Below, one piece after another: positions 26,660 through 33,665 of a DNA stretch of 48,606 nucleotides. Every line of letters begins with the position of its first letter. Within the stretch, counting starts at the first letter, position 1. This DNA comes from an uncultured Prevotella sp. GTDB lineage: Bacteria > Bacteroidota > Bacteroidia > Bacteroidales > Bacteroidaceae. The notes under the pieces are model-generated. The model did no database searches and was not told the DNA's origin. It worked only from the letters and a program-made list of their open reading frames with translations. The stretch is from positions 1-48,606 of the forward strand of contig USJD01000006.1 in the NCBI GenBank assembly GCA_900554835.1, in the 5' to 3' direction. Both the position numbers and the translations under genes were made by a program.

Positions 26660-29600
26660 CTATCCGAATATTTTTTTCTTATATTGAGAAGGAGTCATTC
26701 CATATTCATCCTGGAAATACTTAGAGAAGTATCTTGGATTATTGAAACCAACCTTATAAGCAATCTCGCTGACGGTATAATCACCAGTACGCAACAGTTC
26801 TTCTGCCCAATGGATTCTCTTGGCACGCAGATACTCGGAAGGAGTAGTACCCGTAAGAGAAACCATGCGCTTGTAGAGTTGCACACGCGAGATACACAGA
26901 TGAGAGCTCATGGATTCCACACCCGTATCCGGATCACCCATATTATCGCGGATATAGATATCCACATTTCGCAAGAATTTCTTGTCTCCCTCTGTCATCA
27001 CATATTCCTGCTCAACCGGAGCACCTTCTTCTGCCTGAGCAGTTGGGGTACCGTTTCCCTGGTGATTACCAGGCTGATAAATATCAGAGTTCATAGAACC
27101 AACTGCAGACAAAGAACCATCTGAAGCAAAAGTACCCATAGACATGCCATGACCATGGAAGGTACCATCATCAGAAGAGCCAGAAGACGAGGCATCATGC
27201 TCAGTTGCAGATGTAGCAGAAAGAGGCTGAGCGTTGCTAAAATTAGCATTTTTTCTCTTTGCCCATTTCATCAGATTTCTGATACGCAGATTGAGCAAGT
27301 CGATATCGAAAGGCTTTGTGATATACTCATCTGCGCCATTTTCCAATCCTTCTTTCTTGTGTTCTGAAGCCAGTCGGGCTGTCAGCATAACAAATGGGAT
27401 ATCAGCGGTCAACTCATTTTCCTTTGCCAACTTACAGAGTTCGTTACCATCCATCTCCGGCATCATGACATCACTCAGAATAATGTCAGGCAAAGGCTGG
27501 GTCTGCAGTTTTTTCCACGCTTCCTTACCATTTACGGCTTCCTCTACCACATAATTCTCAGAAAGAACTTCGCTCATAAACTCACGGAAGTCATCACTAT
27601 CATCCACCAACAGAACCTTCGGTTTCAGAGATACAACGGTCTCTTCTGACGGAACTTTTGAGGAGCTGTCTAATGGAACGTTGGAAGAACCAACTGATGC
27701 GGCAGATGCAGGAGATGTAGCAGATGCTAACGATACAGCAGATGCAGCAACTGCCGGATTCACTTGTCCATTCTGTGATTTTCCGATAGAACTATTCTGT
27801 CTCAGCGGAATATTGACAGTAAAGACAGTTCCGCCACCAGGATTGTCTGCTACACTTACATTTCCGCCATGCAGGTCGGCAAATGCCTTGACCAGATTGA
27901 GTCCGATGCCACTTCCGCCGTAAGGCTGCATTTCAGTACCGTTCACTTGATAGAAGCGGTCGAAGATATGGCGCTTATCCTCATCACTGATACCTTTGCC
28001 TGTATCAGCTACCTGAATCTGGAGAACATCTTTGGCAGAGCCATTGATCACCAGTTCCTTCACTACAGACAGACTGACCGTTACACAACCATTATCTGGC
28101 GTAAACTTATATGCATTGCTCAACAGATTGTTGACGATTTTACCCAACTTATCTACATCAAATTCCATGAGCAACTGAGACACTGACGAAGTAAAGTTCA
28201 ACCTAATCTTATTGTTCGCCAACAACTGGAATGAGTGGCAAATATTCTCCACATAAGATACCACTTCCACCAGCGTCAGGGTTAGCTTGCCCTCACTCTG
28301 TTCGATTTTTCTAAAGTCGAGAATCTGGTTTACCAAGTGCAGGAGTCTATCAGCGTTACGGTGAATCATTTCCAGTTTATGCTTCTTGGCTTCATCCTCC
28401 TCCTTCTTAATCATATTGAGAAGCGGAGAGATAATCAGGGTAAGAGGCGTGCGGAGTTCATGACTCACATTGGTAAAGAAATTGAGTTTCAACTCGTTAA
28501 GCTCCCTATCCTTCCTTATATTTTCCTCCATTTTCTCCTTTTCGAAAATCATTTTCTGCTTTTCGAGAGCTCTCTTGCGGAAGATATAGATGATCCAGAA
28601 AGCAAGGCAGAAATACAACAGATATGCCCATATAGAGAGATAAAAAGGAGGATTTACATCAATGACCATCTCGCTGACATCTTCGCCTACCGTTCCATCA
28701 CCGTTCACTACCTTCACCTGCAAGGTATAGGTATCTGGTGAAAGATTGGTAAAAGTAACTTCTGGCCTGCCCAGCGGAGTCATCATCCATTTATCTGTGA
28801 CTCCCTTCATGCGATACATAAATCGGTTGCGTGAAGGCACGGTCACGTCTGTAGAAGCCAGTTGGATGGTAAAGGCATTTTCCTTATAACTGAGATTGAG
28901 TTTTCGGCACTCATCCAAAGCCTTGTCAAAAACCACTCTTCCCTCATATTCCTCGCCGGCAGCCAACGGATGGTCGAAGAGAACCAGACCACTGAAGAGT
29001 GCCTTTACATGCTTCTGAGGCTTACGTTCCATCTGGGTATCGATGGTATTGATGCCGTCCTGACCACCCACTATCAGTTTACCTTCTTGGGTCAAGAAGG
29101 CAGCACGATAATTGAAATGTCCGTTTTGCAATCCGTCCATAGAGTTATAGCTGGTCATGTTTACTTCCCATTTTCCATGATTATTCTTGGATAGTTTTAC
29201 ATGGCTCACGATAAATTCAGACACCAGCCAGACGGTATGCGCTCTGTCTTCTACAACGGCACAGCCCACAGCACCCTGGGTACCATTCTGATCGTTGAGG
29301 ATCTCCATCTGTCCCGTCTTTGGATCATACATGGTAACACCGGCAGGCGTAGCCATCCAGAAGAGACCGCGACTGTCGCAAATGGCATGGTTGATTCCCG
29401 GACTTGGGAACGACCTTCCACCCTTAGCAGTAAGATAATTAGTCATCTTATAGGTATCCACATTCAGCACAGTCACGTTCTGCGAATGGCCTACCAACAT
29501 ATCCCCATTCGGCATCGGAGCAAGCGAATTGATATAATTGGATGGAATCTTGGAATTATCTATATTGAATGTTTTGAAAGTTTCCTTCTGCGTATCCATG

Positions 29601-31039
29601 ATCTGCAATCCACCACCCAGCGTACCAATTATCAGGCGATGATGCTTATCTTCAGCCAACGCCCAGACACTTTGCTGCGCAAGTCCATTCTTCGACATCT
29701 GGTAAGTCTTCCATTGTCCGTTGCGATAACAGGTCATGCCGCCATTGAAGGTACCGAAGTACATAGAACCGTCGCTCATCGTTACGCAGCTCACTACGAC
29801 ATCCGATTTCAATCCTGTCTGAGCCTTTCCATAATGAATTCGCTCACCCGTATTTGGATTGTAGCAGATGATGCCCGCATCATTGGTTCCGCACCAGTAA
29901 TTGCCCAACTTATCTTGAGTGATGGTGCAGACATCCCCCAGATAGATGGTTGAGAACTTGGTAGAAGAAGGCGAATAATAAGCTACACCATTCTTGTTGG
30001 TACCAATCCATACAGCATCATTCTTGTCGATGATAACCTTCTGCAAGGAGTTGTCAGGAATGCTTCCAACCATTCCCTCTCTCTTTACGTACTGCTTGCA
30101 TTTCCTTCCCTCCAGATCGAGTACAAACAAGCCATCATGATCCGTAGCAATCCATAGTCTGTTTTTTCTATCATAGGCAATATCCCTAATCAGGATTTTA
30201 TCGTCTGTAGGCATACTGATGCCGAGCGATTTGATAAAAGTGCCCATTCCGTCGTGCCATTTCTTGGCAATGGAGGAATAGACATGTACGAAATCATTAG
30301 AGAGTACCCAATAGTTATTATGACAGTCTATAAAGGTATAAATGGTTTCATCCTTGATATGATAGGTCTGGGTAAGATGACGGTTCACCCAGAGCACCTT
30401 GCCTTTCAATCCATCTACCCGACAAAGCGTTCCGTTTCTGAAAGAGAATACTGCAGTACCCTGCTGTTCTGTGACACAAGATACTTCCTTCTGATCTTTC
30501 ACTCCCAACTGCGCAAAGCTGAAGAATTTATGCTTCATCGTCTTTGTATCGAGGAAGAATACACCTTTACCATACATCACGAACCACATATTCTTATTAG
30601 CCTCTATGAATACTTTTTGGGGAGTCCCGTCAATACCGATTGTCTTGAGCCATTTTTCCGGATTGCGATCGAATTTCTCGTTGGAATATTGATAGATACA
30701 GTATCCTACCGCAGTATGTATCCATAAATTGCCAAGAACATCTTGCTGGATTTCATCTACAGAATTGTTGGCCAACGAACTAACATCCAAGTTGTTGTAA
30801 AAGAAATTTTTGAATCGGAAACCATCGTAGCGATCCAGGCCCGACTGGGTTCCAAACCAGACATATCCCTGCTTGTCCTGCAGGATGGTATTCACCTGTC
30901 CGTTGCTGAGTCCATCTCGATTGGATAAAAGGTTGAATTCCATCTCCAAGTGGTTGGCAGCCATAGTAAGCGGTAGCCATATCATCCAGCAGATAAGGGT
31001 AGAGATTAGTCTATTCATTATATTCATCTTTCTTTTCAT
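26660..31039 (-). CDS. Hybrid two-component system sensor-regulator (HTCS)
   Basis: This 1459-residue one-protein signalling system has a signal peptide, a periplasmic sensor of beta-propeller repeats (VWFGTQSGLDRYDG, LWIATDHDGLFVLD, VWIGTNKNGVAYY and others), a Y_Y_Y domain (LSPDTYTLQVKV), a transmembrane helix near residue 815, a histidine kinase (VSHELRTP near residue 856; GGSGIGLNLVK), a receiver (SDVMMPEMDG near residue 1188, TKPFD) and an AraC-type DNA-binding domain (about 1360-1459). HTCS proteins bind a glycan fragment in the periplasm and switch on the neighbouring degradation genes. Unusual Ala/Ser-rich and Ser/Gly-rich linkers flank the receiver. Met1, Met5 and Met8 are all possible starts. 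Confidence 0.95.
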   Translation of the reverse strand: MKRKMNIMNRLISTLICWMIWLPLTMAANHLEMEFNLLSNRDGLSNGQVNTILQDKQGYVWFGTQSGLDRYDGFRFKNFFYNNLDVSSLANNSVDEIQQDVLGNLWIHTAVGYCIYQYSNEKFDRNPEKWLKTIGIDGTPQKVFIEANKNMWFVMYGKGVFFLDTKTMKHKFFSFAQLGVKDQKEVSCVTEQQGTAVFSFRNGTLCRVDGLKGKVLWVNRHLTQTYHIKDETIYTFIDCHNNYWVLSNDFVHVYSSIAKKWHDGMGTFIKSLGISMPTDDKILIRDIAYDRKNRLWIATDHDGLFVLDLEGRKCKQYVKREGMVGSIPDNSLQKVIIDKNDAVWIGTNKNGVAYYSPSSTKFSTIYLGDVCTITQDKLGNYWCGTNDAGIICYNPNTGERIHYGKAQTGLKSDVVVSCVTMSDGSMYFGTFNGGMTCYRNGQWKTYQMSKNGLAQQSVWALAEDKHHRLIIGTLGGGLQIMDTQKETFKTFNIDNSKIPSNYINSLAPMPNGDMLVGHSQNVTVLNVDTYKMTNYLTAKGGRSFPSPGINHAICDSRGLFWMATPAGVTMYDPKTGQMEILNDQNGTQGAVGCAVVEDRAHTVWLVSEFIVSHVKLSKNNHGKWEVNMTSYNSMDGLQNGHFNYRAAFLTQEGKLIVGGQDGINTIDTQMERKPQKHVKALFSGLVLFDHPLAAGEEYEGRVVFDKALDECRKLNLSYKENAFTIQLASTDVTVPSRNRFMYRMKGVTDKWMMTPLGRPEVTFTNLSPDTYTLQVKVVNGDGTVGEDVSEMVIDVNPPFYLSIWAYLLYFCLAFWIIYIFRKRALEKQKMIFEKEKMEENIRKDRELNELKLNFFTNVSHELRTPLTLIISPLLNMIKKEEDEAKKHKLEMIHRNADRLLHLVNQILDFRKIEQSEGKLTLTLVEVVSYVENICHSFQLLANNKIRLNFTSSVSQLLMEFDVDKLGKIVNNLLSNAYKFTPDNGCVTVSLSVVKELVINGSAKDVLQIQVADTGKGISDEDKRHIFDRFYQVNGTEMQPYGGSGIGLNLVKAFADLHGGNVSVADNPGGGTVFTVNIPLRQNSSIGKSQNGQVNPAVAASAVSLASATSPASAASVGSSNVPLDSSSKVPSEETVVSLKPKVLLVDDSDDFREFMSEVLSENYVVEEAVNGKEAWKKLQTQPLPDIILSDVMMPEMDGNELCKLAKENELTADIPFVMLTARLASEHKKEGLENGADEYITKPFDIDLLNLRIRNLMKWAKRKNANFSNAQPLSATSATEHDASSSGSSDDGTFHGHGMSMGTFASDGSLSAVGSMNSDIYQPGNHQGNGTPTAQAEEGAPVEQEYVMTEGDKKFLRNVDIYIRDNMGDPDTGVESMSSHLCISRVQLYKRMVSLTGTTPSEYLRAKRIHWAEELLRTGDYTVSEIAYKVGFNNPRYFSKYFQDEYGMTPSQYKKKIFG

Positions 31040-31237
31040 TTAGGTATATATTGAAATAAGCATTGCCAAATAGCGGCGAACATCTGATAAAATTCTGTAA
31101 GTAAAGCTTTCAGTTTAGGTATTCTGAAAATCTACAGAGTATCATTAAATATCATTGTTTCCTGTAGCAGGAGAGTTTCATATCATCTAATTATCCGAGA
31201 GTTATCATCCACTCTCCTTCCACTGGATATCATTCGT

Positions 31238-32260
31238 TTATAGCGATTCCTGTTTTTCAGAACTTTCTCTGATTTTCAGAATCATCGGTACCACCTCTTT
31301 ATATATCTTCTCATCACCATTGATACTTCTCATCAGGAGTTCGCATGCCTTGGTTCCCTGCTCGTGAGCCTTATCCATGATGGCTGTAAGACGGGGAGTA
31401 ACGAAGGCTGCCGTATCTCCATCCGTAAATCCGATGATGGCCACATCCTGCGGAATGCGGAGTCCCTTGGCCTTGATGGCATCAAAAGCCGCATAGGTGA
31501 TGATATCGTTGAAAGCCAGGATGGCATCCGGCCGATTGTCGCTTTCCAGAAGTTTCAGAGTTGCGTTGCGGGCCACATCAAAATCAATTTTGTCACAGAC
31601 AACCAGATTTCTGTCTATCGGAATATGATTATCTCTGAGAGCCTCCAGATAGCCGTGCTTGCGTCGGCGCACCATATCGAGATGGTTTGGGCCACCGATG
31701 AATGCGATACGCTTCGAACCGGTTTCGATGAGGTGCTGCGTGGCTTCCTGGGCTGCCACATCACCATTTCCTACCACCTGAGAGAACTTTTCTTCCAGAC
31801 AGCAGCGGGCAAAGAAGACGAGCGGTACAGACATTTTGTGGAGCTGTTCGAAATGGGAATAGTCTGTGGTATCCTGCGCCAGGCAGGCAATGATGCCTTC
31901 CACGTGCATATTGAGGAAGTTGTCGAGTGCCATTACCTCGCGCTCATAATTTTCATGACTGTTGGCACTGATAACCGAATAACCGCGTTTGGTTGCATAA
32001 TCTTCTATACCATCGAGAACGGCTGCATAGTAGTGGGTCACCAGATTAGGAACGATGACACCTATCACACGCGGTGCTTCCTTGCGGAGGCTCTGCGCAA
32101 ACGGGTTAGGTCTATAATTGAGTTCCTTGGCCAGATCCTTAACCTTCTTGGTCATTTCCTCACCCACTTCGTGGCTATTGCGCAATGCTCGTGAAACGGT
32201 GGCAATGCTGACGCCAAGCTGGGCTGCCAAATCCTTTAAAGAAGTTCTACGCTGTTTCAT
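31238..32260 (-). CDS. LacI family transcriptional regulator
   Basis: The 340-residue protein has an N-terminal helix-turn-helix (residues 5-25, SLKDLAAQLGVSIATVSRAL) with hinge region, then a periplasmic-binding-protein-like sugar-sensing core (VIGVIVPNLVTHYYAAVLDG, AIIGFTDGDTAAFVTPRLT). It follows CcpA/PurR-type architecture. Its own promoter box (32365-32372) has a LacI-type palindrome at 32392-32403 overlapping the expected -33 region, implying autoregulation. A second matching palindrome is at 17275-17292. It stands 198 bases upstream of the HTCS gene on the same strand, so it may add a second layer of control to the glycoside hydrolase region. Confidence 0.93.
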   Translation of the reverse strand: MKQRRTSLKDLAAQLGVSIATVSRALRNSHEVGEEMTKKVKDLAKELNYRPNPFAQSLRKEAPRVIGVIVPNLVTHYYAAVLDGIEDYATKRGYSVISANSHENYEREVMALDNFLNMHVEGIIACLAQDTTDYSHFEQLHKMSVPLVFFARCCLEEKFSQVVGNGDVAAQEATQHLIETGSKRIAFIGGPNHLDMVRRRKHGYLEALRDNHIPIDRNLVVCDKIDFDVARNATLKLLESDNRPDAILAFNDIITYAAFDAIKAKGLRIPQDVAIIGFTDGDTAAFVTPRLTAIMDKAHEQGTKACELLMRSINGDEKIYKEVVPMILKIRESSEKQESL

Positions 32261-32364
32261 ATTGTAGCTGATTTATAGACAAATAAGAGTTCATTTAATA
32301 ACACCTCACAATCATGTCTGTTTAGCAAAAACTTTATTTAACCAGTGAGTACACTTTTTCTTTG

Positions 32365-32372
32365 CAAAGATA
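32365..32372 (-). promoter_or_regulatory. -7 box TATCTTTG for the LacI gene
   Basis: An exact box reading leftward; leader about 95 nt. The LacI-type palindrome begins 20 bases upstream. Confidence 0.65.
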
Positions 32373-32391
32373 GTGTTTTTTCTTTAAAGGC

Positions 32392-32403
32392 GCAAACGTT
32401 TAC
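32392..32403. promoter_or_regulatory. LacI-type operator GCAAACGTTTAC between divergent promoters
   Basis: A 12-base palindrome with one mismatched pair and a central CG. It sits in the -33 region of the LacI promoter and 46 bases upstream of a + strand promoter box at 32449-32456. Confidence 0.65.
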
Positions 32404-32448
32404 GTGTATTTTTTCAGAAATTTAGAAAGATTATCACTAAAAATGTAC

Positions 32449-32456
32449 TAATTTTG
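32449..32456 (+). promoter_or_regulatory. -7 box TAATTTTG for a short orphan transcript
   Basis: An exact box reading rightward, divergent from the LacI gene. The only thing downstream is the terminator at 32505-32548. Confidence 0.55.
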
Positions 32457-32462
32457 CAAACG

Positions 32463-32548
32463 AAAGTAATGAATAGTTGATAATAAGTTAGTTAGAAACA
32501 GGTAAGGCTTAAATTTGTCGAGAGGACAAGTTTAAGCCTATTTTTGTT
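32463..32548 (+). ncRNA. Candidate small RNA of about 85 nt, divergent from the LacI gene
   Basis: An exact promoter box (32449-32456) and a strong + strand terminator bracket an 85-base segment with no protein-sized reading frame. AGGCTTAAATTTGTC (32505-32519) pairs along 15 positions (one G-T) with GACAAGTTTAAGCCT (32525-32539), then ATTTTTGTTTT. The terminator is directional: read on the - strand it has no T run, so it does not serve the LuxR-type gene to the right. The LacI-type operator upstream suggests sugar-responsive control. It might also be the truncated leader of a lost gene. Confidence 0.5.
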
Positions 32549-32555
32549 TTATACA

Positions 32556-32805
32556 GATTTTCCTTTGAAGATTTCCTTTGAGGATTCCTTTGAAGATTTC
32601 CTTTGAAGATTTCCTTTGAGGATTCCCTTTGAGGATTTCCTTTTGAGGATTTCCTTTTGAGGATTTCCTTTTGAAGATTTTCCTTTGAAGATTCCTTTGA
32701 GAATTTCCTTTTGAAGATTTTCTTTTGAAGATTCCTTTGAAGATTTTCCTTTGAAGATTCCTTTGAAGATTTCTTTTGAAGATTTTCCTTTGAAGATTCC
32801 TTTCC
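32556..32805. repeat. Minisatellite of about 19 units, 12-14 bases each
   Basis: Units of the form GATTTYCCTTTGAA/G repeat about 19 times with small length changes (GATTCCTTTGAA, GATTTCCTTTGAG, GATTTTCCTTTGAA). Variable unit length rules out a conserved coding frame. It fills the gap between the small-RNA terminator and the stop of the response-regulator gene. Confidence 0.9.
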
Positions 32806-32810
32806 GAGAA

Positions 32811-33449
32811 TCAGATATAGTATTCTGCAGTATCCACGAGTCCTGCCCTCAGCGCATACTTGGTAGCCTCATGAACATTGTTCACATTCAGTTTGCGGAA
32901 GATATTCTTGCGATGGGTGTTCACGGTATGGAAACTTGAGAATCGCTTGTCTGCTATTTCCTTGGTCGTCATGCCGAGAGCGATATCCTTCAGTATCTCC
33001 GTCTCTGTCTTCGTCAGGTTAACCTTCTCCTCTACCTCATGCTTAGGAGCCAGAAGCACTTCCATCATGCGCTGACAGATGAACCGGTTGCCATGCACGC
33101 AGAACTTGATGGCTTCCTTAATTTCTGAAAGCGGACACTCCTTCAGCAGAATACTGAACTGCATGCTACTGGCTATCAATACCCTTACCAGCTCGGCACT
33201 CAGATCTTCGCTGAAGAGCAGCCAGCGTGTGTGAGTGAATCGCTGCTGGAGTATCAGCAGTTCATCGGCATCGTTGATATCGAATGAGGTGTAGTCTAAG
33301 ACCACTACCGTATCATCGTTCTCCTTCAGCGCCAGCATCAGTTCGGCCTTGTCATCCGTATATTTCCATTCCAGTCCTTCCATCCCCTGCAGCACGTATA
33401 TCATGCCCGCACGGGTGATGTCCTGTCTGTCTGCTAATAAAATTCTCAT
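32811..33449 (-). CDS. Orphan LuxR/NarL-type response regulator
   Basis: The 212-residue protein has a receiver-like N-terminus (LLADRQDITRAGM; possible phospho-acceptor Asp in VVVLDYTSFD) and a C-terminal LuxR helix-turn-helix (about 142-205: LTKTETEILKDIALGMTTKEIADKRFSSFHTVNTHRKNIFRKL). The first acidic pocket is ADRQD rather than the usual DD pair, so phosphorylation may be weak or absent. No histidine kinase gene is adjacent except the distant HTCS. No clear promoter box was found upstream. Target genes unknown. Confidence 0.9.
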   Translation of the reverse strand: MRILLADRQDITRAGMIYVLQGMEGLEWKYTDDKAELMLALKENDDTVVVLDYTSFDINDADELLILQQRFTHTRWLLFSEDLSAELVRVLIASSMQFSILLKECPLSEIKEAIKFCVHGNRFICQRMMEVLLAPKHEVEEKVNLTKTETEILKDIALGMTTKEIADKRFSSFHTVNTHRKNIFRKLNVNNVHEATKYALRAGLVDTAEYYI

Positions 33450-33616
33450 AGTTATATTCTCTCCTATTTTTTATGTTGTTATTCTCCTTATATATTCTGT
33501 TTGCGCACTATAGCCATCGCTCCCCGATTGATTTGGAGGATGGTGATACCGGTTCGATATTCAACTGATATTTATTCAGTTTTTATACCATTGATATATC
33601 TCTATAATGCAAAACG

Positions 33617-33656
33617 ACCCATAGGCAACTTTGAGGAGTCGCCTATGGGTTATTTT
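33617..33656 (-). terminator. Terminator of the DUF5686 gene
   Basis: ACCCATAGGC (33617-33626) pairs with GCCTATGGGT (33641-33650), with an inner ACT/AGT pairing. T tracts occur on both sides. It lies 16 bases after the DUF5686 stop. The rest of 33450-33616 shows no feature. Confidence 0.85.
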
Positions 33657-33665
33657 TCTCGTATA

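Noticed and set aside
31040..31237. Promoter for the HTCS gene
   Set aside because: No exact TAnnTTTG box was found on the - strand in this gap, so no promoter is annotated; the gene may be read from the LacI transcript or from a weak box.
32556..32805. CRISPR array
   Set aside because: Units are 12-14 bases with no spacers, so it is a minisatellite, not repeats with unique spacers.
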